In this document: piece by piece, positions 44,373 to 55,081 of the stretch
Layout of the letters: each line of letters begins with the position of its first letter
Position numbering within the stretch: the first letter of the stretch is position 1
NCBI GenBank assembly: GCA_022497145.1
Contig: MU385859.1
Location: 124,001 to 188,000 of the forward strand
Source: Rostrohypoxylon terebratum
Lineage: Eukaryota > Ascomycota > Sordariomycetes > Xylariales > Hypoxylaceae
Length of the DNA stretch: 64,000 nt
Direction of reading: 5' to 3'
Program-made: the position numbers and the translations under genes
Notes under the pieces: model-generated
What the model was told of the DNA's origin: nothing
Databases searched by the model: none
What the model saw: only the letters and a program-made list of their open reading frames with translations

Positions 44373-45813
44373 TCACCAATCTTTATCCTGTTCAAAATCC
44401 CTTTTAGCGCTCGACGCAAATTCATCATCCAGAAGTACCCGAATTGCCAGCATTGCCATTCCCTTCGCACACTTAAGGCAGACTTCGTGAGCCTCGTCTG
44501 TGCTAGCTGCCGCAGCGAATCGTGGATTATGGATTGCGATGCCTGGAGCTGTCGGGACCCCGAACGCGCCGTGGAAACTGGGCACGATTTGGGAAACGTT
44601 GCCCATATCAGTTGACGCCGTGAAGGGCTTTTCCCTCCATAAAAGTATTTTCTCTCCAATGACTGACATATCTTCTACATATTTGCTACAGAGAGACTTG
44701 TTTGCTATTAAGTTCACGTACGTCGGTGCGCTATCAGTGTTAGATTGACGTGCCCAAGCAGCGGGTTAGTGTTGATATACTTACGTGATATAGTTTAATT
44801 CGCATCCCGTCGCTGTCGCAGCGGCCTCTATAGTTGCCTTTACGCGGGAAAGCAATTTGTCGGCATCCGCGATGTTAGGGCTACGTACGTTCCAATTCAT
44901 GCGAGTGTAGTCCGGAATAACATTTGGTACTGTGCCTCCGACCTCGATGACGGCGTGGATTCGTTCATCTGGTTTGATTTGTTGTCGGAGTAGTCCGATA
45001 TTACTGTATGCTGCGACAGCAGCGTCTAGAGCATTGACGCCATTCCAGGGCTCGTTAGCGGCGTGGGCAGTCTTGCCACGAAACTCGGTTTGAAATTTGT
45101 GACTTGCGATCAATTTCATCGCCGCCAAACCAGACCAGCCATTAGAATCCTTAGAGAGCTGATCTATTGGCATAGGATGAGCCACTTTAATAATAAAAAT
45201 TAGCGGTTGATCTTTACAATAGGGGTTTTAGAAAGTTCGGCATGCCCTGATTGAAGTCATCCACTCATGAGCTTGGCTACTAGAGCAAGCCTGATTTGGG
45301 GACATAGGATGTAATTGGAATAAACACTCTGTCATACGTACTGATAGCAGCTGAGACGTCATTGAACGCCCCGGCATCAATCAATTTTGCCTTACCGCCC
45401 CCTCCCTCCTCAGCCGGAGTCCCGAGTAAGCGGAGCCGCCCGGGAATACCGCTCTGCTTCAAGGCCGCTGCCGCTCCGAGAGAAGCGGCAATAGACGAAG
45501 TCGCAATTAGATTATGACCACATGAATGTCCGATCTGTGGCAAGGCATCATATTCTGCGCAGATGACCACGAGCCGTCCTGCAGAGCCGATTTCGGTCTC
45601 AAAGCTCGTCGCTAATCCATAGGTGCTGCGCTTCACGTTGAATCCTCGATCTTCGAGAAATTTTGTGATGGTAGCGTGTGCGAAAACTTCCTCATAGGCA
45701 GTCTCCGGATGTTCGTGGAGTGCTCGGTTGATGCCTGTCCTGAGATCTTGATCGGCGCCATCGATCGTTGAATTGACAACTGATCGCAAGCTTTCTATTT
45801 CGACTGTCCCCAT
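44373..45813 (-). CDS. M20-family amidohydrolase, 409 aa
   Basis: Three exons: 45813..45342, 45184..44785 and 44730..44373. The introns are 157 nt (GTACGT donor, TAAAG acceptor) and 54 nt (GTAAGT, GATAG); phases agree and the joins read AAIMAHPMPID and YITAPTYVNL. Metal-site motifs are present: CAEYDALPQIGHSCGHNLIA (Asp and His ligands), GTPAEEGGGGK (catalytic Glu pair) and the His of GKTAHAANEPWNGVNALDA in the lid domain. The sequence belongs to the M20D/ACY1L2 group, which hydrolyses N-acyl or dipeptide amide bonds, for example beta-alanyl-lysine dipeptides in the human relative. No signal peptide, so cytosolic. The 157-nt intron is unusually long for this window. Confidence 0.9.
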
Positions 45814-46273
45814 GCTTTCTTTTCTCTGCCAAACCCTTTACTTGGTATACTGGAATTGAGGTAACCTAGATATCACCAGTAACTAGCCAATTGATCTTCA
45901 CATTTATAGATTTTTGGATCCGGCTTTGGTCCGACGCTCAACGCTAATAGATAGCATGAGACCGGTAGCATCCGTGACAGCCCTAGAGCTCATGGTGGTG
46001 CGGGGTATTATCCACCCCCATGCTACACGATCGAGTATAAATCATGGCCATCGCGATCGTAGATGGGGTAGGTTTTGGAAATGATCGATGATGTCACAGG
46101 GATATAGGGGCCATAGAGTCTTAAACCCGACTTCATGGAGGTCCCGAATATGTACAAATGTAGATTCCATCATCCTACGAAGTATATACAATCAATTTTT
46201 TCCCGCCGTATGTTCATATTTTCCTATGTCCGTTTCGAAGTTTTAAACACCCCGAGTCTATATGTCATGATTT
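45814..46273. other. Short intergenic region
   Basis: Promoter of the M20 gene and 3' end of the GDSL esterase gene, both on the minus strand. No further feature is recognised. Confidence 0.5.
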
Positions 46274-47466
46274 TTAACATACATCCGGCCCTGCCTTGAG
46301 GGCGTCCGCAATACCTTGAGCGACGACGTCGTGAATAGGGTATGTCGGATGCAGGGTGTTAAGCCAGAAGTATTCGTTTACGGGGATTCCGCAGCTGGCG
46401 GTAAGGGTATCTTCTTTCGGCGTGCCACTGCGATTATTAGCGCCTAATTCAAGCTTGAGATTTCATCATACTCACTTTTGATAAGCAGTGCAGTATTCAG
46501 TCGTGTTCTTGAGACCGGAAGTCTGCTTGTATGTGCTTGGTTTATCCAACACTTCACCGAAAACCTTGTTGGAGTCATAGACCCAGACGTTGACCTCGGC
46601 CGTGTGGTTCTTCTTGAGCGCAGCTGCCGTGTCCGAAACCCTCTTGTTCCAATCCGCGATGGCGGCCTTCTCCAAGTCCACCGAAGTCTTCCCTTGGTTC
46701 ACAGTCAAGGGGCTTCGGTCTACGGGAGGAACGTTGATGAATACGAAATTCCTTCCACCACTGCTGTACATCTTATCAACCAATTCGGAGTAAAGGTCGA
46801 AGATCTTGGTGTATAGAGGGCCAGAAGAATCTGCTCCGGCTCCGTATGAGTTGCCAACATCGTTGATACCGATCCAGATGGCGAAAACGGAATCTTCTCC
46901 GGTCCATTTTGGGGCCGATGGGGCTTTAGGTGAATTACCAGTATACCCGGGAACGAATTCGTCCTCTACTTGCTGCTTGACAGAGAGTACAGTGGGCTGG
47001 TATGGCTTCACAAGAGCGGAATCGACGGTAGCACCCCCATAGGCGAAGTTGTATGTCTGTAAACGGGACGCATTGTGCTTGACTGTGAGAAAATCAACCC
47101 AATTGGGTCCATTTGATGAAGTATATCCAGGGTATACTGGATTGCCAAGGGGCTTGGCCTCTGAAGGTGCCGTCAGTGTGTAATTGAAGCCTATGGTCAA
47201 GCATTAGTGAATTTATCTCAATTGAAATGATATATCCTTTTAGGTCAAAGCACCTGTTGCTGTGTAGCTGTCTCCACTAGACTTAAGTTAGTAAATGCTG
47301 TGCGGAAGTTCTTTGGTGGCACTGACAAGATGAAGGCGTGCTTAATATCCTTCCACGCCGTCCACTTAGCGGTTGCCGTGCATGACCCTTTTGACGCCGA
47401 AGGTAGCGGACAGGCTCCGACCACGGCGCATGTCAATGCTACTGCGGTCAAGTAAGTCATCATCAT
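46274..47466 (-). CDS. Secreted GDSL-type esterase (CE16-like), 343 aa
   Basis: Four exons: 47466..47327, 47276..47254 (23 nt), 47190..46476 and 46427..46274. The phases agree, and the microexon supplies GDSYTAT, giving HAFIFGDSYTATGFNYTL, where the Ser is the nucleophile. A signal peptide starts the protein (MMMTYLTAVALTCAVVGACP). Other blocks fit the GDSL/SGNH fold: GATVDSA, the block III Asn in WIGINDVGNSYG, and a C-terminal FWLNTLHPTYPIHDVVA with the catalytic His. The Asp two to three residues before the His, standard in many GDSL lipases, is Asn here, as I recall for many CE16 acetylesterases. It would remove acetyl groups from plant-wall sugars outside the cell. Three consecutive ATGs mark the start. 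Confidence 0.9.
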
Positions 47467-48626
47467 CGCTCAGATCCTATCTTAAAACTGCGAAACTACT
47501 TGTGGAACAATTTCAATGTGCTTTTCGGGTAGCTGAACTCAAAGAGCCCGGACTTCAACTTCGCGCCGGTGTTGGTGATAGACTTGGAACGGACCTTACC
47601 GAGGCTGGAACAAAGCAGTACGGAGCCCAGAAAAGCGACGTGAAGCTTCCAGCTGCTATTTATCAAGAAATCTGTTTTTATATTCATTGGGGCTATAATA
47701 TTGGCAACAATGGTTACTATTATTCTATGGCAGCTGAATGTGGGATGGTGCTTTTTCACAGCCGGCATGTAACCCTCCATTAGGGTGGAGCAGTTTTTTT
47801 GCAGCTCATCTCAGCATGGCGTGGTTCAGATTGGGGACGATTGGCTAATAGACGAGTTGTGCGCTTTTTCGCGTCCTGACAACTCAATATTGCAAGGGCC
47901 AGCTTAATGCTCCCAAAACAACACAATGTTGGAGAAGACGGGCCATCGAGCCCCGTACTTCTCCATCCAATGGTCTCATATTAGCGTACACTCCGCCTTC
48001 TAGCCCAATTGCATTGTATGTAGGCGGAGGCAGGAGTTCCGAACTAGAATGGGATGGGCTCGGAGTACACGCATTGGAGTTGCGCTGCTACGCCCGCGGC
48101 AATCTTATTCCAGCTTCACGTGTTAGAATGTGATATCTTGCTAGAATAAAAAGTAAGTGTTGTCTCAGCGATTTTATGTGTAAAAATAGAAATTTTCTTC
48201 CGCTTATTTTGCTGCCTAGAGTACGCGATATGTCAATTATACGACAGGATTCAATAGTGGAATACACGGGCCATGCTCAGCTGTATGCGCGTAATCAACA
48301 ACATTACTTAGAACGAAAATCACAATCCTCGATAGCCTTCGACGTCATGTATATCTGACAGTGTAACAGGTAGTGTGGTTTTACCCATATTAGATACTAA
48401 GAATAGACCTCGAAGATTTCAATCTTTTCGGACGCCACTAGTTCTATCGAAGAGAGGGAAACGCTTTGTGAAGGTTTGTAAACAATGGCCTCTTTTCGGA
48501 TACGGCTCATCGGTTCACATTTCTGTTTCTCACCCACAACTCTTTCATGAATCTGTTGACAAGTTAGTCTGGGAGATAAAATCCTGAATACCAGGTTGTC
48601 AGACTTACCGGTCATCATTTGCATCG
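47467..48626. other. Intergenic, no gene seen
   Basis: Upstream region of the GDSL esterase and downstream region of the F-box-like gene. Frames of 60-136 codons on both strands (for example 47373-47783 plus) mostly lie antisense to the esterase exons and are rejected. Confidence 0.5.
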
Positions 48627-49169
48627 TTAAAAAAGGGGTTGGCGATGGAGTTCATTGATTAACCCAGAGATCCTGTCGTCGGTGCTTGATAGGACCACAG
48701 ATTTGAATCTATCCAGCATGAATTTCAGCCAGGTCACATCTCTTAAATTTCTGAACGCGTCGAGAAATCTGAGTCGACGCCGGAACTCCTCGAATATGTA
48801 GCGATTATGGCAAATCACATTCACACATTCTACCAGTTTATCCCAGTTTTCCCATACGGATCCCCATCGACGTCTTACTATGAACTCGGCAGTGGAACGG
48901 ACCAACCTGAGGGGTGGCGAGAACGGTGTCCTGTTATGAAGAACCCTATAGGCCATATACCGCTGCCATTGCCGATAAGTCTTGCACTTGCCTTGCTGGA
49001 TCGCAGCCCTCGTGTGGCAATTTTCCAGGAGGCGTTTCTCGAAGACTATCCGCTCAACAACAGCATTCCACAGTCTGTTGAGAGACCGAAGTTGAACCGC
49101 CCATTTGCAATTTTCATCCCCTATTGCATTGAGCAGGATCTTGTTAAGAATCTCATATGGGAAATGCAT
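48627..49169 (-). CDS. F-box-like protein, 180 aa
   Basis: A single frame starting MHFPYEILNKILLNAI. The first 45 residues resemble a degenerate F-box (PYEILNKILLNAI, then QLRSLNRLWNAVVERIVF), the motif that binds Skp1 in SCF ubiquitin ligases. The rest is basic and helical, with aromatic and Arg clusters (YRQWQRYMAYRVL, EEFRRRLRFLDAF), and shows no leucine-rich or WD repeats. It is short for a complete F-box receptor, so further exons downstream, or a truncated copy, are possible. The stop follows NELHRQPLF. Fungi carry many such rapidly evolving F-box-like genes. Confidence is moderate because an overlapping plus-strand frame (48807-49232) is also open. Confidence 0.5.
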   Translation of the reverse strand: MHFPYEILNKILLNAIGDENCKWAVQLRSLNRLWNAVVERIVFEKRLLENCHTRAAIQQGKCKTYRQWQRYMAYRVLHNRTPFSPPLRLVRSTAEFIVRRRWGSVWENWDKLVECVNVICHNRYIFEEFRRRLRFLDAFRNLRDVTWLKFMLDRFKSVVLSSTDDRISGLINELHRQPLF

Positions 49170-50129
49170 TTCAACTTCACTCCTATCATATCAGTATTGC
49201 GCGGTGAAGTTTTCATGGTACCAGCAGCATAGGTCTGCTTACCGATGGCAATCGCATATGTAAAGCTGATCCAAGATGAGTTGGTGATCAAGCTAGGGAC
49301 GTGTGGTAAGTGAATAACGTAGGTAACCTAGTGATTCAGGGTCTTCTTCTGGGTCTTATTTCATCATATGATATAGGTACCTTCTAGCTAACCAAACTAA
49401 CAACAGGTAGTTTTGAACATCGAAAGGATTGAATTAGGGAGACTGAAGTCTAGTTATATTCTGTATCGCCCATCATCGATCTGTGTACCTAAGACCTAGG
49501 TACCTACCCATATGACACTATATTCTCATTGGAATCTGACATCTAGTAGGGCATATATGAATATACCATGATGCAGATATCAGTCAGCCTTTAGTTGAAA
49601 ACTTTATGAGAGCTCAGAGTTAATTGTAAATGGTTGTGCGGTGAGTTGAAGGAGTCGTATCTTAAGAGACCTAAGCACTATTTTGGGAAGAGACTATGGA
49701 GAGCAATAGAGAACTAACTTGAATGATAAAACTCGGGGATCTCAGCAGAGTTCATAATCGCTCGAGGATATGACCCAGTCCCAGTCCCATGTAAGCGCCT
49801 AGACGGACGAGCCCAACCGCCCTCAAAAGACACGCACCTTCTCCGGAAAGCGTCACAGTTGTGAAGAATTCGGGCCGTATCATTGCGGGAATCATTGCGG
49901 GACAGAGCGCGATCGCATATTATCTGTTCGAGACTTACGATAATGATGGCCAACTCAAAGAACCTGCGCAATTACAAGGTCAATTGTTCACGGCCCAGGC
50001 CCAGGCCATCTTCAGCGCATTTAGGTACGCAACTCTGTTTTTCATCCGGCCTTTTACCTAAGGTTGAGTCTTAAATAAACTCGAGGGCGAAGGAATGATA
50101 GGACAGGCGGATATCTCTCAAGGTGCGAA

Positions 50130-50157
50130 GGGGGGCGATGGGCGATGGGCGATGGGG
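50130..50157 (+). repeat. G-quadruplex-forming GGGCGAT repeat
   Basis: Four G-tracts of 3-6 G are separated by CGAT loops (GGGCGAT units), meeting the standard G-quadruplex pattern on the plus strand. It is in intergenic DNA. Confidence 0.75.
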
Positions 50158-50594
50158 AAAGGAAACGGTTACGATTTTACCTTGGGGAGGAAATGATGGC
50201 GAAGGGATGTAGAAATTTTGAACGCTGCAGATGACTTCGAAGGTCAGCCCTGGAGCCCTGAACATTGAAATTTTAGAGGGCTCGGGGGTCAAGCTACTAA
50301 AATTAGGTACTAGAATCAGGCTATGGGCTATGGAGGCTATTAGCCCGGGGGCGCTTTGGCTTTTGATAACGCGCTGATAGCACGGGCTCTTTCCTCCATT
50401 TCCACCATATTCAGGCCCCTAAAATAAACTACAACAAAGCCTGTTGTTATGGATAATTATTTCTGTCTAACGTCGGATTTGGATTCTTTCCAAACTGAGA
50501 ACAATACAAAGTTACGTACCAGGTACACATACAGACAGTGCCCGGTGAATCACGAAAGAACTGAAGTACATAGCATCCATACATGACATCATGA

Positions 50595-50660
50595 TGGACA
50601 CAGGAGGGATCGAACCATCATGGATGTGTTACGCTCCTATTAAGATTAAGCCATGTGGTA
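50595..50660 (-). pseudogene. tRNA-like relic, truncated
   Basis: Read on the minus strand, 50660 to 50595 begins TACCACA, then TGGCTTAAT (A-box-like, D-arm), later GGTTCGATCC (good B-box/T-loop), and ends TGTGTCC plus A. The last four acceptor pairs CACA:TGTG match; the first three do not. The interval between D-arm and T-arm is about 12 nt, too short for a normal anticodon arm, and the T-stem pairs poorly. It looks like a degenerate or tRNA-derived (SINE-like) sequence, not a working gene. Confidence 0.3.
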
Positions 50661-51926
50661 ACACAACGTGAAATTAATTAAATGCCCTAACCCTGCTGAC
50701 AGCGATCTTCCAAGCCATTTTTCTGTGGTAATTTGAAGATGAATAGTGGACGTGAATACGCCAAAAGTTGTAGGGAATCTAGCGCCACAGCTCACTATAA
50801 TCACGGCACGTTATGTACAGAACAGGACACCCTCCATAGATTGGGTTGCTTACCTACCAGCCTACCTAGTACCTAACCTTAGAAACCGCAGTGGCTGAGT
50901 GGCTGTTTCCTACCCCTAGCAAGCGCCGAAATTATTATACTATATACATCCATACCTACCTGGTACCCTACCTGCCTACCTAGGACCGAGGTACATCCAA
51001 TATCATACTCGAAAGGCCCCTATCTGCCTCCCATTGGTTATCTGGCAGGTCTGGGTAGGTTGTTACTACGCATGAAATAGGGTAGTAGTGAGGAAAAGAT
51101 CTTTTGGTCGGAGCGGGATCCGTGGCCAATATCAGAGACACCAATCTTTCAAGCGACACGAAGAACACGAGGCATTCTCTCATCGTGACGTAAATATAGC
51201 GAGAAGCGGAGGAAACTGTAGTTTGCTAAAACCCAAACCTGATATTATAGGCGATCGATCACTACTCTCAGCGCGGGGGAGTCCCGTGCGTCAGAGCTGC
51301 CGGGGTCTGGAGTGCCTCCTAGTGCCCCCCTAACAGATATCCAGTACCACGGTACGAACGTCTCCAACCCTTCTCAGGGGAACTTTGGTCAACCGTGAGC
51401 AAGCGACAAAATTTCTAGCAATGATCAGCTGTCCCTCAGCAAAACGGCGAATATGAATGGCTGATGTGTCTTCCGAAGTGCCCTCAGAGAGTTAGAGAGC
51501 TTATTAATAAATTTTACTGCGTATCGTTCGGTCCCTAACGATTTACAGCGAAGGGTTTCGTCATCCAGAGTTTGTAGTTCGATGGCCAAAATTGTCCCGC
51601 AAAGATAGGGGCTACCTACCAGTCTACGTAACGTGCAACGATGAATTACCCTGTCCGTGGGACCTCTATGCGAATCAACATCCCCATCCAAATTTATCCA
51701 TTTGTCTGTGTAAAATGCTATCCGTGAAGATTTGCCACTCCGCCCATCGCTTACTACCTACCCATCGATTCCCTTCTAGGTACGCGTACTTAAAGAGAGT
51801 ACTTAAAGAGAGACGATAAACGCAAGAATATCCACGAGAGACGCGTTCAGACCAACTCTTCATCAGCATTGCCGAGACTCAAGCCAGGTACAATTAATCA
51901 TCGTTATTTTTGAGACCTAGTTAAGG

Positions 51927-52685
51927 ATGCAAGCCTTATATTCGCAGGATATCATTGGTACCAACTTTACTGTGGCCCCAGTTGAACTGGAGAAGCCAAC
52001 TATCGAAGGCATACCAGACATACAGTCACCTGCCCCTTACCAACTTCTCACGCCAGCTAGCATAGTAAGTGAAAAGCTCCCAAATATAACGAGCAGACCT
52101 GCTAACATATGAAGACTGGAGTATCGCCTACCGAATTTAATGAGTCGGACTACTCTGATATGGGTAAGCTCCGCAAATTTCTCCCCTAGGTATTTTCCGT
52201 TGAGGGCTTGGAGCTTAGAGATGAGCGATGTTTATTAGATGCAACCTCAAAATAACTCGCTGGATAAATTCGGCCTATTAACTAGATCAGCTTGCAATGC
52301 TCGGGGTCAGGTTTTACTAGAGCCTGCCCCTATCTCCACCACCAGTACTTCCCAACCCTACCCTCAACCTCAACCTGAACCTGAACCTCAACCTGAACCT
52401 CAATTTCAACCACAATCTCAGCCCAGGTCTAAAAAGGAGAGGAACCGTAAAGCAGCACACAAGTGCCGGCAGAAGTCCAAAGCGAACATCGAGCAACTCA
52501 AGAAGAGAGAGCAGGAACTATCGCAAAGGAACCAGGACTTGAAAGACATCGCTTATAGTCTTCGGAATGAAGTCCTAACCTTAAAGAACGAAGTTCTCAT
52601 ACACGGCGCCAACTGCGAAGATGGACCGATACAAAACTACCTTGCTAGAGTAGTCAACGGTCTTACTGACAGGAGTGCCATTTAA
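51927..52685 (+). CDS. bZIP transcription factor, ATF/CREB-like
   Basis: The last exon, 52239..52685, is secure: it holds a Pro/Gln/Glu repeat, then a basic region and leucine zipper (RKAAHKCRQKSK fits the N-x7-R rule of ATF-type bZIPs; heptads run through IEQLKKREQELSQRNQDLKD). Upstream, an exon starting MQALYSQDIIGTNF (51927..52064) ends at a GTAAGT donor, and a second exon probably starts at 52115 (TGVSPTEFNESDYSDM) and ends before GTAAGC at 52164. That pair leaves the last exon one base out of phase; an alternative acceptor at 52121 restores an open frame but with less protein-like sequence. So either my exon 2 is wrong, translation starts at 52239, or there is a frameshift. Role: nuclear DNA-binding dimer, target unknown, stress or development regulators being usual. 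Confidence 0.65.
52363..52411. repeat. Hexanucleotide-type Pro-Gln/Pro-Glu repeat
   Basis: CCTCAA/CCTGAA units inside the bZIP gene encode alternating Pro-Gln and Pro-Glu dipeptides just ahead of the basic region. Confidence 0.85.
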
Positions 52686-54265
52686 TCAACGTTCAGTTCT
52701 GTGGTGCCTAATTCGTTTTTTCCCCATAACAAACTCCCCTTAATGAACTTCAGCGAAATTTTCTTTAATATGGCCAAAGGCGCAACAGGACTTCAAGATT
52801 GTCGCTGTAGATTTTGCTCGGAGACTAAGATGTTTAACCGAATTGGAATGGAGGACGAACTTTCATAATGGATCCCATAACAAAATCAAGTCCCATTGTC
52901 GCCGTTTCTATATCATCGTTGATCATGTCCCATAGACGCTCATGCTCACCAAGGTATATTACCTCAAGCTAGTTGGCGAAATTTGTGCAAATACCGCATG
53001 TCCTTACTCTCTTCGAACTAGTTTGCAGGCTCCAGTTGTGTGATGTCGGATGGGAAGTGATTATGGGGAGGACGTAGCTCAAGTGGGAGCGCCATCGGCA
53101 TATGCCTCGACAGAGTCCTGGTTCTCACTGTTCTGACCTGGAACATTGACCTTGTTGCCATTAAATGGCGCTGTGAGGGTATACGCGCTTCTCTGTAGGT
53201 TGGGGAAGGCGAATGCAATATGAATTTAGGGGAGAGAATGCGAAGGTAAATGCTTGCGAAATGCAGAAACATCGTTCAACAATAGGGCATCGTATGAGTT
53301 GACGTCTGACACGTGCGCAAGAGCTATCTTGCAAGTTGTCCCTACTATGAATTGTAAGTGTTGCCGTGACATTTGACAGTACCATTGAAAAAATGAAGAG
53401 TAGGGTCGTGGACGTCAGCTCGTCACCGCCCATTCTCGTCGCTGCCTTCCCTAATGGCAGGTGACTTATTCGCCAGGCAGCAACTTCAGATGGAAGGTTA
53501 AATAGCCCAATACTGTAGCAGATTTCCATCAGCGGATCCTAACAGCTTGACCGTAACGTTCCGATGGTCAAGGTGTACGTTTCCACAGACACCTTCTCGT
53601 TCCTGTCCTAACAACTGCTCTGAAACGGGTGGTTTAGGGTTCGAGTCTCAAAGAGTGCACTGCATCGCACCACGCAGCGCACCTTTGGGCCCTTGAAAAA
53701 GGGTAGGCAAAGAAATACCTAATAGCGGGGGCGCAGTAGCTAGGAGCCGATCAACAGATCCTAGGCTGGGCCTTGAAGAGGTTGGTGATTCAACTTTTTG
53801 GTGTTTTGATCCTTGATATCGTGATGCCTATGGATGCACTGCCCATACAACAACCACCAATTAATCTCGACCGAAAATTCAATCCGTATACCCTATCAAT
53901 CCCAGCTTCGCGTTTCTTCTATTTTTTTCGCAAATACCTTCTACATCTCACCGATCGGTTTGAATTCCCTCACGCTACATATATCAATCGTTTGACTTAT
54001 GCAAGCTAAGATGCGGGAATCTCTAAACATCAATATCTGTCGCAGATTGTTTTTCACAGATCCAGACCCAACGATACCGGCCTCTTTCAATATGACCATT
54101 AGAACTAGCGCCCTTTCACAGCTAAAAGTTCGCCTTTGGTAGATAAGTTGCCGTTGATAAATATCTACGACTTTTGTGGCTTAGATAGGGTACCGCATAC
54201 TGACAAGCACCCTGTATAGGACTACGAAAGTTGCAAAACGTAAGAAAACTCCGGTATCGACCATT
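52686..54265. other. Convergent intergenic region
   Basis: About 1.6 kb downstream of both the bZIP gene and the minus-strand gene ending at 54266. A GGGTTCGAGTC word at 53637 resembles a tRNA B-box, but no D-arm or acceptor stem pairs with it. A 122-codon minus frame at 53161-53529 is not recognised. Confidence 0.5.
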
Positions 54266-55081
54266 TCAATCGAATAGTCCAGCGTCAGGGTTCATTTTAT
54301 CCATCAGGCGCCTCTGACCCTCGTTCCAACTCTTCTCCAACTGCAGCAACTCCACCCTGCATCGCTCCTTGTCGAAGTGGTCCGGCCATCCATGACGAAG
54401 ATACGTGTTGTAGATATCCACAGCGTGTTTTGATGGGTCGTCGTCTTGGACATGACATGGCTCTAACAGATCCTGCTGCAGAAGCCTTTCCTCCTCGGCT
54501 TTTGACCGGACACGGCTATAAAATCTACCCGTTTGCGGCCGGCCAAGCGGGTTTGGAAGTACCGTCCAGACCAACTTCTCGTACTTTCGCCTCCAGCTGT
54601 CCAACAACTCCGTAGCACGTGTTGTCCGATGTGCCTTCCACTTCTCTGATTCGGGGAGCGCTTCGTATTCTTCGTCAGGAATTATGATGTTGGTTCCAAC
54701 ATGGGTATACTCTGTTAGGGTACCCTCGTTGGTATCAAGAATCAGCGCCGTTCCTTCTCGGTCGAGACTACGTGTAAGATAGACGCAATGGGCCGGGAGA
54801 GGGTATATCTCTTCTGCGATATTATGATTATCAGGGCTACAGTAACAGATCGGAACTGTTTCCCAGTGAATTAGAAGTCGTTTGTACGGGTCCTCTATGT
54901 GGAGGTATGGGAGGTGACGAAGTAAGTCGAGGACTGCTTCATTTTTCCCTTTGATGCTTATGATGTCCCAACCATTTGGAGGTGGTAGAATGAGCACGTC
55001 TTCGTCCATGTACGGGTGCTGTATGACCTCTTCATATAGCCTCAACACTGCGCTAACGATCTCATCACGGGAATACGGCAT
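54266..55081 (-). CDS. Conserved fungal protein of unknown function, 271 aa
   Basis: A single frame starting MPYSRDEIVSAVLRLYEEVI. The block PPPNGWDIISIKGKNEAVLDL followed by LRHLPYLHIEDPYKR, and then a Trp/Pro/Tyr-rich segment ending in an acidic region, matches a large family of fungal hypothetical proteins I remember with a GGWPxI...VIxLLRHLPYI pattern. These often occur in many copies per genome and have no experimentally known role. There is no signal peptide or membrane segment; the C-terminal third is charged and helical (ERCRVELLQLEKSWNEGQ). It is probably cytosolic or nuclear. The start is the first ATG and there is no sign of an intron. Confidence 0.8.
   Translation of the reverse strand: MPYSRDEIVSAVLRLYEEVIQHPYMDEDVLILPPPNGWDIISIKGKNEAVLDLLRHLPYLHIEDPYKRLLIHWETVPICYCSPDNHNIAEEIYPLPAHCVYLTRSLDREGTALILDTNEGTLTEYTHVGTNIIIPDEEYEALPESEKWKAHRTTRATELLDSWRRKYEKLVWTVLPNPLGRPQTGRFYSRVRSKAEEERLLQQDLLEPCHVQDDDPSKHAVDIYNTYLRHGWPDHFDKERCRVELLQLEKSWNEGQRRLMDKMNPDAGLFD

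Larger units (their letters stand above)
49170..51926. other. Long intergenic stretch
   Basis: About 2.8 kb without a supportable protein gene. It contains a G-tract repeat (50130-50157), a CTCCAGGGCT copy in reverse (50246-50255), a tRNA-like relic (50595-50660), and a very dense group of CCTACCTA/TACCTAGG words at 50850-50995. Short frames at 49714-50061 and 51425-51869 are not convincing. Confidence 0.55.

Noticed and set aside
47373..47783. 136-codon plus-strand frame
   Set aside because: Partly antisense to the first esterase exon; no family features.
53161..53529. 122-codon minus-strand frame
   Set aside because: Not recognised, no start context or neighbouring exon; retained only as a weak possibility.
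53625..53660. tRNA B-box-like word GGGTTCGAGTC
   Set aside because: No pairing acceptor stem or D-arm at the right distance on the plus strand.
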